Below are positions 1 through 6,638 of a DNA stretch of 21,120 nt, one piece after another (positions within the stretch are counted from its first letter, which is position 1; each line of letters begins with the position of its first letter). The stretch covers positions 50,016 through 71,135 of the forward strand of contig PBVH01000012.1 in assembly GCA_002728175.1 (NCBI GenBank). Reading direction: 5' to 3'. The DNA comes from Flavobacteriales bacterium. Lineage in GTDB: Bacteria; Bacteroidota; Bacteroidia; Flavobacteriales; BACL11. The translations under genes and the position numbers were made by a program. The notes beneath the pieces are model-generated. The model ran no database searches. It had not been told where the DNA came from and saw nothing but the letters and a program-made list of their open reading frames with translations.

Positions 1-20
1 CAAACTAAAATAGAATTTTA

Positions 21-28
21 TATTTTAG
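21..28 (+). promoter_or_regulatory. Possible degenerate -7 element for ftsX
   Basis: TATTTTAG differs from the Bacteroidota -7 consensus TAnnTTTG at one base and ends 8 bases before the ftsX ATG. Any -33 element would lie outside the window, so this is weak. If used, the mRNA would have almost no leader. Confidence 0.3.
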
Positions 29-36
29 CAAACTAT

Positions 37-915
37 ATGGCATCTGAAACTAAAAAAAAATTTAATTCTTCTGTTTTCTCATCTTCAATATCAGTAGTTA
101 TCAGTCTGTCACTTGTCTTATTTATTGTAGGAACTTTATTTTTAGTACTAATTAATGCTCAAAAACTATCTAATTATGTGAAAGAAAACATAGGTTTTTC
201 TGTAATGCTTGAAGAAAATACTAGTGAGTTAGACTGTTTGCGCTTTCTCAAAGAGATAGATGCTAATAATTTTTCTAAAAGCGCAACTTTAGTATCAAAA
301 GAACAAGCAACAAAAGAACTTAGAAATGAATTGGGAGAAGATTTTGTAGATTTTTTGGGTTATAGTCCTCTTCTGTCTTCAATAGATGTAAAGCTGAATG
401 CTAATTATGCCAACCCTGATAGTTTACTTAAAATAAAAAATCAACTACATGAAAACACAAATGTATTTGAAGTGTATTATCAAGAAGATTTAGTTGAAAA
501 AATTAATAGTAACGTAAATCGAATTGCAATCTTTTTACTTGCATTTTGCTCTTTATTACTAATAATCGCCTTTGTTCTTATAAACAATACTATTAGACTT
601 TCCGTATACTCAAAAAGGTTTTTAATTAGAACCATGCGATTAGTTGGAGCTAAAAACTCATTTATTCAAAAACCATTTCTTATAAATGGTTTATATCAAG
701 GTCTTTATGGTGCAATTTTTGCTATCTTTATGATAATTGGTTCATTACAACTAATACAAAAAGAAGCTATGCATATTTTAAATATCTCTGATTTGAAAGT
801 TATAGGAACTGTGTTTCTTTTAATATTTACATTTGGAATATTTATTAGCTGGATATCTACCTATTTATCTGTAAAAAAATATATTAAACTAACTGAACAT
901 AAACTTTATAAATAA
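37..915 (+). CDS. ftsX: Cell division protein FtsX (ABC transporter permease family)
   Basis: FtsX is the membrane half of the FtsEX complex, which in characterised bacteria couples cytoplasmic ATP hydrolysis by FtsE to peptidoglycan hydrolase activation at the division septum. The 292-residue protein has the expected plan: a cytoplasmic N-terminus, TM1 at about residues 19-39, a large extracytoplasmic domain (about 42-160), then three TM segments near 164-183, 221-240 and 255-277. The stretch after TM2 (NNTIRLSVYSKRF, then RTMRLVGA at about 199-205) is the typical FtsX signature. The ATG gives a full-length family N-terminus. It begins a plus-strand run: DUF3098 starts 6 bases downstream, followed by uppP and truB. 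No ftsE lies in the window. Codons 6-8 (AAA AAA AAA) contain an A9 run. Assignment is by recognition of the family. Confidence 0.92.
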   Translation: MASETKKKFNSSVFSSSISVVISLSLVLFIVGTLFLVLINAQKLSNYVKENIGFSVMLEENTSELDCLRFLKEIDANNFSKSATLVSKEQATKELRNELGEDFVDFLGYSPLLSSIDVKLNANYANPDSLLKIKNQLHENTNVFEVYYQEDLVEKINSNVNRIAIFLLAFCSLLLIIAFVLINNTIRLSVYSKRFLIRTMRLVGAKNSFIQKPFLINGLYQGLYGAIFAIFMIIGSLQLIQKEAMHILNISDLKVIGTVFLLIFTFGIFISWISTYLSVKKYIKLTEHKLYK

Positions 916-921
916 ATAACT

Positions 922-1155
922 ATGGATTTTGTATTTAAAAAGAAAAATTTTACTCTACTTTTTGTTGGAATAGCATTTATTCTTAGTGGTCTAATTTTAA
1001 TGATTGGAGGTGGATCAGAAGATCCAACAAAGTTTTCTGATGAAATTTTTAACTTTCAAAGATTGACTCTAGCACCTATATTAATTGCTATCGGATTTAT
1101 TATTGAATTTTTCGCAATCATGCTAGTCACTAAAAGTGAAGAAGAAAAAAAATAA
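922..1155 (+). CDS. DUF3098 family small membrane protein
   Basis: A 77-residue protein of unknown function. It has two hydrophobic segments (about residues 10-30 and 48-70) joined by a loop with a GGSEDP motif and FSDEIFNFQRLTLAP, which I recognise as the DUF3098 pattern; the C-terminus is charged (KSEEEKK). It is therefore probably a two-span inner-membrane protein. It sits 6 bases after ftsX and its stop codon is followed directly by the uppP ATG, so the three genes are almost certainly cotranscribed. From memory this position between ftsX and uppP recurs in Bacteroidota, which suggests a role linked to division or lipid-carrier recycling. That role is inference only; no catalytic residues are visible. 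Confidence 0.8.
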   Translation: MDFVFKKKNFTLLFVGIAFILSGLILMIGGGSEDPTKFSDEIFNFQRLTLAPILIAIGFIIEFFAIMLVTKSEEEKK

Positions 1156-1947
1156 ATGGAAATAATTAATGCTATTATTCTTGGTATTATCCAAGGTCTA
1201 ACAGAATTTCTTCCTGTTAGTAGTAGCGGTCATTTAGAAATTGCAAAAAAAATACTGGGTCAAGAAATAGTTGGGGAGAAAAGTCTTTTAATGACTGTAG
1301 TTTTACATTTTGCAACAGCTTTAGCAACCTTATTAGTTTTTAAAAATGAGGTGATCTCAATAATAAAAGGTTTATTATTATTTGATTTTAAAAATGAAGA
1401 ATTTAAATTTTCTTTGAAAATTATATTATCAATGATTCCCGCTGTTTTTATTGGCTTAGTCTTCGACAATGAATTAAAACAATTATTTAGTAGTGGCATC
1501 TTTTACATAGGAATAATGTTGATGATAACTGGTATTTTACTCTTGTTTGCAGACAAATCTAAACCCAGTAATAAAAACATAAACTATAAAGACGCACTAT
1601 TAATAGGATTTTCACAAGCAATTGCAATCATTCCAGGAATATCAAGATCAGGAGCTACAATTTCAACCTCTGTTCTTTTAGGTATTGATAAAGAAGCTTC
1701 AGCTCGTTTTTCATTTTTAATGGTTGTACCTCTGATTTTCGGAAAAATACTACAAGATTTTTTTTCTGGTAGTATAATATATGAAGATACAATTTTTACA
1801 AGCTTACTAGTTGGATTTTTTGCAGCATTAATTACTGGTTTTTTTGCTTGCAAACTGATGATTAATATTGTCAAAAAAAGCAAACTAAAATACTTTTCAA
1901 TTTATTGTTTTTTAGTTGGATTGTTGACACTCATTTATTCAAACTGA
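1156..1947 (+). CDS. uppP: Undecaprenyl-diphosphatase UppP (BacA family)
   Basis: This integral membrane enzyme removes a phosphate from undecaprenyl diphosphate, regenerating the C55-P carrier used for peptidoglycan and other envelope polymers; the family also confers bacitracin tolerance. At 263 residues it has normal length. Both active-site blocks are present: QGLTEFLPVSSSGH (residues 13-26, with E17, the serine cluster 22-24 and H26) and PGISRSGATIS (160-170, with R164). Multiple hydrophobic helices run through the protein. The ATG directly abuts the DUF3098 stop codon, and truB follows 4 bases after the stop, so expression is likely coupled within the ftsX operon. No anomaly in length or motifs. 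Confidence 0.95.
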   Translation: MEIINAIILGIIQGLTEFLPVSSSGHLEIAKKILGQEIVGEKSLLMTVVLHFATALATLLVFKNEVISIIKGLLLFDFKNEEFKFSLKIILSMIPAVFIGLVFDNELKQLFSSGIFYIGIMLMITGILLLFADKSKPSNKNINYKDALLIGFSQAIAIIPGISRSGATISTSVLLGIDKEASARFSFLMVVPLIFGKILQDFFSGSIIYEDTIFTSLLVGFFAALITGFFACKLMINIVKKSKLKYFSIYCFLVGLLTLIYSN

Positions 1948-1951
1948 AACT

Positions 1952-2644
1952 ATGTTAGATCCTCTTAGTTCATTAGATGAAATTTTAAAAGGTAAAATTT
2001 TATTAATAAATAAACCAAAAAATTGGACTTCATTCGATGTTGTAAAAAAAATTAAATCAACAATTAAACAAAAACATAATATTTCAAAAGTTAAAATTGG
2101 ACATGCTGGTACTCTTGATCCACTAGCAACTGGGCTTCTTATTATTTGTACTGGAAAATTTACCAAAAAAATAGCTGAAATACAAGAGCAAAATAAAACT
2201 TATATAGGAGAACTAATTTTAGGCAAGACCACACCGTCTTATGATCTTGAAACAAATTTTGATGCATATTTTCCAACTCAACACATTAACAAGGAAATGC
2301 TAATTGCAGCATCAAAAAGTTTTATTGGAAAAATTGATCAAATACCTCCTTTGTATTCTGCTCTTAAAGTAAAAGGAGAGCGATTATATCATAAGGCTAG
2401 GCGAGGAGAAAAAGTAAAAATATCAAGTAGAAAAGTAGAAATATCAAGTTTTATTTTAACCGATATTTCACTTCCAAAAATTCATTTTAAAATTGTTTGT
2501 AGTAAAGGAACGTACATTAGATCAATAGCTCATGATTTTGGTAAAAAAGTTGATAGTGGCGAATATTTAAGTTCTTTAACAAGAACAACGATTGGAGAAC
2601 ACATGCTATCTAATTCTATCGAAATACATGATATCTTAAATTAA
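1952..2644 (+). CDS. truB: tRNA pseudouridine(55) synthase TruB
   Basis: TruB isomerises U55 to pseudouridine in the T-loop of elongator tRNAs. The 230-residue protein shows the family blocks in order: LLINKPKNWTSFDVV (about 17-31), the catalytic block GHAGTLDPLATGLL (50-63, catalytic Asp56), YIGELILGKTTPSYDLE (about 82-98), PPLYSALKVKGERLY, and CSKGTYIRSIAHDFG near the C-terminus. It is short, like other Bacteroidota TruB proteins, and I see no C-terminal PUA extension. It starts 4 bases after uppP. The 28 bases after its stop include the start of the queA promoter, so queA can be made independently of this upstream run. Confidence 0.95.
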   Translation: MLDPLSSLDEILKGKILLINKPKNWTSFDVVKKIKSTIKQKHNISKVKIGHAGTLDPLATGLLIICTGKFTKKIAEIQEQNKTYIGELILGKTTPSYDLETNFDAYFPTQHINKEMLIAASKSFIGKIDQIPPLYSALKVKGERLYHKARRGEKVKISSRKVEISSFILTDISLPKIHFKIVCSKGTYIRSIAHDFGKKVDSGEYLSSLTRTTIGEHMLSNSIEIHDILN

Positions 2645-2659
2645 AAAAGTGTGTTTTTC

Positions 2660-2690
2660 TTGACATCGGCTTTTGTATACAGTATCTTTG
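2660..2690 (+). promoter_or_regulatory. Bacteroidota-type promoter for queA-ispD
   Basis: This is the best promoter in the window. TTGACA begins at 2660 (its TTG occupies 2660-2662) and TATCTTTG lies at 2683-2690, a spacing of 20 bases, within the range known for Bacteroidota sigma factors (TTG, about 17-23 bases, TAnnTTTG). The predicted transcription start is near 2695-2698, about 10 bases before the ATG at 2706. This also argues against the in-frame TTG at 2673, which lies upstream of the -7 element. Confidence 0.7.
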
Positions 2691-2705
2691 AAAAAAAATT
2701 GGAAT

Positions 2706-3761
2706 ATGAAATATAAATTGTCAATGTTTGATTTTGCTCTTCCTCAATCTAGAATTGTTAACAAGCCTAGAGAAAATCGTGAAGATGCAAAATTGATGAT
2801 CTTAAATCGTGAAACAAATGACATCCAACACTCAACAATGGAAAATTTTGGGGATTATTTTGAGGAAGGAGATGTGGTTGCAATAAATAACACCAAAGTT
2901 TTTCCAGCTCGTCTTTATGCAAATAAAGAAAAAACTGGAGCTAAAATTGAAGTTTTTCTGCTTCGAGAGCTTAATAAAAAAAATAGGCTATGGGACGTTC
3001 TAGTAGATCCTGCTAGAAAAATTAGAATCGGTAATAAACTTTTTTTTGGTGAGAATGATGAATTAATCGCTGAAGTTATTGACAACACCACGTCCAGAGG
3101 AAGAACTTTACGTTTTCTTTTTGATGGAAATCATGAAGAATTTAAATCCACATTAAATATGCTTGGCGAAACACCTTTACCTAAACATATTGGTAGAACT
3201 CCAACATCAATGGATAACGAAAGATTTCAGACAATATATGCCGAACACGAAGGGGCTATTCATGCGCCAACTGCAGGAATGCATTTTAGTAAAATTACTA
3301 TGAAAAAAATGGAGATAAAAGGAATAGATTTTGTTCCTATTACTCTCCACGTAGGGCTTGGTACTTTTAATGAAATTATGGTTGAAGATCTATCAAAACA
3401 CAAAATGGAATCTGAGGAGATATTTATTCCAGAAAAATCAGCTAAAATCATAAATAATTCAAAAAAACTTAATAAAAAAATATGTGCAGTTGGTACAACT
3501 GTAATGAGAACACTTGAGAGTTCTGTATCAACTAAAAATGAATTGATACCTTTTCATGGATGGACTAATGTATTTTTATTTCCCCCATATAATTTTCATG
3601 TTGCAAATTGTATGCTAACAAATTTTCATTTACCTAAATCGTCTCTTATGATGCAAGTTGCAGCCTTCTCAGGACTTGATTTATTAAAAAAAGGTTATAA
3701 AGAGGCCATTTCGAAGAAATATAATTTTCATACATACGGAGATGCTATGCTAATTTTATAA
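2706..3761 (+). CDS. queA: S-adenosylmethionine:tRNA ribosyltransferase-isomerase QueA
   Basis: QueA transfers and rearranges the ribosyl part of S-adenosylmethionine onto preQ1 at the tRNA wobble position, forming epoxyqueuosine. The start chosen is ATG 2706 (351 residues, MKYKLSMFDF), because a clear -7 element ends at 2690 and family members start close to the SxFDFxLP motif; the reading frame is open upstream to a TTG at 2673. Diagnostic segments are FDFALPQSRI, NREDAKLMIL, NNTKVFPARL, EGAIHAPTAGMHFS and LHVGLGTFNEI. The start is preceded by an A-rich leader with eight consecutive A bases and no Shine-Dalgarno. ispD starts 2 bases after the stop. No other queuosine genes are in the window. 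Confidence 0.95.
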   Translation: MKYKLSMFDFALPQSRIVNKPRENREDAKLMILNRETNDIQHSTMENFGDYFEEGDVVAINNTKVFPARLYANKEKTGAKIEVFLLRELNKKNRLWDVLVDPARKIRIGNKLFFGENDELIAEVIDNTTSRGRTLRFLFDGNHEEFKSTLNMLGETPLPKHIGRTPTSMDNERFQTIYAEHEGAIHAPTAGMHFSKITMKKMEIKGIDFVPITLHVGLGTFNEIMVEDLSKHKMESEEIFIPEKSAKIINNSKKLNKKICAVGTTVMRTLESSVSTKNELIPFHGWTNVFLFPPYNFHVANCMLTNFHLPKSSLMMQVAAFSGLDLLKKGYKEAISKKYNFHTYGDAMLIL

Positions 3762-3763
3762 TC

Positions 3764-4423
3764 ATGAATAAAACAGCATTAATTTTAGCTGCTGGTATCG
3801 GTGAGAGAATGAAGGCATCTGTGCCAAAACAATTCTTGCTTTTAAATAATAGACCTATATTAATGCAAACAATAAAAAAATTTGATGATTTTGATGATAT
3901 AATAGTTGTTATTAATAAGTCATATTTTGATTTTTGGGATGATCTATGTGCAAAATATAGCTTTACAATTAAACATAAAGTAATTGCTGGTGGAGAAAAT
4001 AGATTTAATTCTGTTAAAAATGGTCTAAGCTTAATTTCAGATGATTGCGCAGTAGCTATACACGATGGTGTTAGACCTTTTGTATCAAAAGTTTTAATTA
4101 ATAAAATTATAAATAAAGTAATAAATGGAAGTAAAAATATTGGGATAGTTCCAACAATACCGATTAAAGATTCCATCTGCATAAACAAAAAAGAGTTTCA
4201 GCATATTGATAGAAATAATATGTTTTTAATTCAGACCCCTCAATGTTTTTTTAGCAAAAACATAAAAAAAGCATACCAACAAAAATATCAAGCATCATTT
4301 ACAGATGATACTTCTGTGTTTATTAAAAATAATGGGAAGATATACACTGTTGTAGGTGAAGAAACTAATATAAAAATTACTACTCAAGAAGATTTAAAAA
4401 TATTTTCGCACCTAATTCAATAG
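3764..4423 (+). CDS. ispD: 2-C-methyl-D-erythritol 4-phosphate cytidylyltransferase IspD
   Basis: IspD makes CDP-methylerythritol from MEP and CTP, the third step of the MEP (non-mevalonate) isoprenoid pathway. Its 219 residues carry the nucleotide-binding block LAAGIGERMKASVPKQ (8-23, with R15 and K22), GGENRFNSVKNGL (76-88), VAIHDGVRPFV (97-107), TPQCF and the C-terminal NIKITTQEDL (202-211). It follows queA by 2 bases and so is expected on the queA transcript. Its last 12 bases overlap the end of the convergent amidohydrolase gene on the opposite strand. Its presence implies this organism makes isoprenoids by the MEP route, which would feed the polyprenyl synthase encoded at 6639-7613. Confidence 0.95.
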   Translation: MNKTALILAAGIGERMKASVPKQFLLLNNRPILMQTIKKFDDFDDIIVVINKSYFDFWDDLCAKYSFTIKHKVIAGGENRFNSVKNGLSLISDDCAVAIHDGVRPFVSKVLINKIINKVINGSKNIGIVPTIPIKDSICINKKEFQHIDRNNMFLIQTPQCFFSKNIKKAYQQKYQASFTDDTSVFIKNNGKIYTVVGEETNIKITTQEDLKIFSHLIQ

Positions 4424-5539
4424 TGGCTTAACAATACTTTCATTGGTAAGTTTTAAGTTCTTAATATTTGTAATTAAATTTAATCCTGGACTTTTGCCTT
4501 CAAAAATTGAACCTAAAGTATTGAATTTAAGTGCTTTAGCTCCATTTAAACATCCAATTTTCAATAATGTGTTGAGACAATATGTCGAGTTGTTCTGAAT
4601 AATTAATAGTTCTTCTAGAATTGATAGATTTTCATTTGAAGCTAAGCTATCGGTACCTACACATAAAGTGTCTTTATCAAATTTATCATAACTTGGTAAA
4701 ACACCCTCAATAAATAAATTTGCATTTGGACAGGTGCAGCATAATTTGTTTTCAACTTCTATTTTTTTTGCAAATGTATTATGTACAAAAATTGTTTGTT
4801 TATTAAAATTATTAATCAATTCATAACTGTTTGGTTTTTCGCTCCAAATTGATAAATCTGCATCTAGTTGTTTTAACCATTTAAATATATTTCCTTCTTT
4901 TTTTTGCAAATAATCTCTCTCGGATTCTGTCTCTAAATTATGAATGGAAATTAAATCATTTTCTTGCATATAATTTAAAATCATATGCATTAATCTTGGG
5001 TGAACACCGTAAGTTGAATGCGGTACAATTGTTGATTGTAAATTATGTTTAACAAACTTTTTTTTCAAACACTTTGCATCATTAAAGCATTTTTCAACTT
5101 GATTGGTTTTGACTGCATACAACTCAATAAAATTATAATACTTTAAATTTTTCTTGACTTTTTGTTTTAAAGTATAATCGGTATTACAAATATCTCCAAC
5201 GCCTACAATTCCATTTTTAATCATTAAATTTTCCGCATATTCAATTGCTTCATAAATATTTTCATTGTTGATTTTTTTTAGTTGTAATTCTTTAATAAAA
5301 TCTACAAGACCAACTTGTTTTGATATTTTATTTTGCAAATAACTAAGTTCTAAATGACAGTGGGCGTTTATAAATCCAGGTGATATTATACCTTCAAATA
5401 CCTCAAGTTTATTTGTTGGCACTTTTTTTCGAGAATCTATTACTGAAATAATTTTACCTGACTTATCAACAATCACCACTCCTTCCTTTATAGGTTTTTG
5501 ATCTAATGGAAATAAATAATCTGCTGTTAAAAATCTCAT
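4412..5539 (-). CDS. Metal-dependent amidohydrolase (deaminase-like), substrate unknown
   Basis: A 375-residue amidohydrolase-superfamily protein. A short N-terminal beta domain is followed by the metal-binding pattern of the SsnA/MtaD/guanine deaminase type: HCH at 60-62 in NAHCHLELS, H174 and H180 in PHSTYGVHP, H200 with E203 in HNLETESE, H253 in FVHNTF, and D297 in GTDSLASN. CTCPNANLFIEG (268-279) is a segment I associate with a Bacteroidota clade of this family. The likely reaction is hydrolytic deamination or dechlorination-type chemistry on a heterocycle, in the cytoplasm. One possibility is aminofutalosine deaminase of the alternative menaquinone pathway, but nothing nearby proves it. 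It is monocistronic here, divergent from rlmN, with a -7 element only 4 bases before its ATG. Confidence 0.8.
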   Translation of the reverse strand: MRFLTADYLFPLDQKPIKEGVVIVDKSGKIISVIDSRKKVPTNKLEVFEGIISPGFINAHCHLELSYLQNKISKQVGLVDFIKELQLKKINNENIYEAIEYAENLMIKNGIVGVGDICNTDYTLKQKVKKNLKYYNFIELYAVKTNQVEKCFNDAKCLKKKFVKHNLQSTIVPHSTYGVHPRLMHMILNYMQENDLISIHNLETESERDYLQKKEGNIFKWLKQLDADLSIWSEKPNSYELINNFNKQTIFVHNTFAKKIEVENKLCCTCPNANLFIEGVLPSYDKFDKDTLCVGTDSLASNENLSILEELLIIQNNSTYCLNTLLKIGCLNGAKALKFNTLGSIFEGKSPGLNLITNIKNLKLTNESIVKPLLN

Positions 5540-5543
5540 AGAA

Positions 5544-5551
5544 CAAAAGTA
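5544..5551 (-). promoter_or_regulatory. -7 element of the amidohydrolase promoter
   Basis: Read on the minus strand this is TACTTTTG, a full match to TAnnTTTG, ending only 4 bases before the ATG at 5539. A TTG on the same strand (5577-5575) lies 23 bases upstream, at the far end of the accepted -33 spacing. Transcription would start at or within a base or two of the AUG. Confidence 0.5.
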
Positions 5552-5554
5552 CTA

Positions 5555-5562
5555 TATCTTTG
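5555..5562 (+). promoter_or_regulatory. -7 element of the rlmN operon promoter
   Basis: TATCTTTG exactly matches TAnnTTTG and is the same octamer as at the queA promoter. It ends 7 bases before the rlmN ATG, so the transcript is predicted to be leaderless or nearly so. No good TTG is seen 17-23 bases upstream. It lies 3 bases from the opposing -7 element, so the two promoters probably compete for polymerase. Confidence 0.55.
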
Positions 5563-5569
5563 CAAAATC

Positions 5570-6616
5570 ATGTCCAATAAAAAAGATATAAGACTTTTAA
5601 GTTTAAATGAACTTCTCTCATTCTGCAAAGAAAATAAATTGCCTACATATAGAGCAAAACAAATATATGAATGGTTATGGAAAAAAAATGTAAAATCTTT
5701 TGATGATATGAGCTCTATTTCACAACAAACAAGAAATATGCTTAAGGATCTTTTTTGGATAAATTACATTCAAGTTTACTCACAGCACATAAGTAAAGAT
5801 AAAACCATAAAATATGGATTAAAATTACATGACAAAAATATAGTTGAAGGCGTTTTAATTCCGTCAAAAAAAAGAATTACGGCGTGTATATCTTCTCAAG
5901 CGGGATGTAGTTTGTCTTGCAACTTTTGTGCTACAGGAAAATTAACATTAAAGCGTAATTTAACGTCATCTGAGATTTACGACCAAGTTTTTTTACTAAA
6001 TGAAGAATCAAAAAAATATTTTAAAAAACCTATTACAAATATTGTATATATGGGAATGGGAGAGCCTCTATTAAATTATAACTGCTTACTTGAGAGTATA
6101 GATTTTATTACTACTAAAAAAGGCTTGAACATGTCTCCCAAAAGAATAACTGTTTCTACAGTTGGTATTGCTAAACTAATTAAAAAATTAGGTGATGACA
6201 TGGTTAAATTTAATCTCGCAATTTCATTACATTCTGCTGAAGATTCAAAAAGAAGTAATCTAATGCCAATAAACAATAACATTAACTTAGATCAATTAAA
6301 AGAGGCTATTGAATATTTTTATAAGAAAACAAGGACTAGAATAACATACGAATATATACTTTTAAGAAATATTAATGATTCAATAAATGATGCTAAAAAA
6401 CTACTAGATTTTATTAAAATCTCACCATGTAAAATAAATTTAATTGAGTATAATACTGTTTCTGATTTTGAATTTAAAAAGAGTACAAGTAAAAAGACAG
6501 ATTTGTTCATAAACTTTTTAGAAAAACATAATGTTATTGTAAATTTGAGGAAAAGCAAAGGCAAAGATATTAATGCCGCATGTGGTCAATTAGCAAATCA
6601 AAATGAATTGCAATAA
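5570..6616 (+). CDS. rlmN: Dual-specificity 23S rRNA A2503 / tRNA A37 methyltransferase RlmN
   Basis: RlmN is a radical-SAM enzyme that methylates C2 of A2503 in 23S rRNA and of A37 in some tRNAs. All key residues are visible in this 348-residue protein: the [4Fe-4S] cysteines C113, C117 and C120 (GCSLSCNFC), the conserved C106 in ACISSQ, and the methyl-carrying C338 in NAACGQLA. MGMGEPLLNY and the N-terminal YRAKQIYEWLWKKN segment are also typical. Having the C-terminal methyl-carrying cysteine and no Cfr-specific context, it reads as RlmN, not a resistance methylase. It is first in a run with the polyprenyl synthase (22 bases downstream), dnaG and PAP2. Confidence 0.95.
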   Translation: MSNKKDIRLLSLNELLSFCKENKLPTYRAKQIYEWLWKKNVKSFDDMSSISQQTRNMLKDLFWINYIQVYSQHISKDKTIKYGLKLHDKNIVEGVLIPSKKRITACISSQAGCSLSCNFCATGKLTLKRNLTSSEIYDQVFLLNEESKKYFKKPITNIVYMGMGEPLLNYNCLLESIDFITTKKGLNMSPKRITVSTVGIAKLIKKLGDDMVKFNLAISLHSAEDSKRSNLMPINNNINLDQLKEAIEYFYKKTRTRITYEYILLRNINDSINDAKKLLDFIKISPCKINLIEYNTVSDFEFKKSTSKKTDLFINFLEKHNVIVNLRKSKGKDINAACGQLANQNELQ

Positions 6617-6638
6617 CTAAATTTTTATTATAAAATTA

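Noticed and set aside
1584..1883. Open frames antisense to uppP, truB, the S41 protease and hemD (for example 1584-1883, 1939-2166, 16373-16675, 17967-18290)
   Set aside because: All overlap clear genes on the other strand, have no promoter or family-like motifs, and are expected by chance.
2673..2705. Longer queA starting at TTG 2673
   Set aside because: The TTG precedes the -7 element of the promoter and the added 11 residues do not look like the family N-terminus.
3745..4188. 147-residue open frame antisense to ispD
   Set aside because: It lies wholly opposite a well-recognised gene, its hydrophobic and repetitive composition is what the reverse strand of A/T-rich coding DNA gives, and it resembles no family.
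5570..6616. rlmN as a possible Cfr-type antibiotic resistance methylase
   Set aside because: Overall sequence, length and chromosomal housekeeping context fit RlmN; both enzymes share the radical-SAM cysteines, so those alone are not evidence for Cfr.
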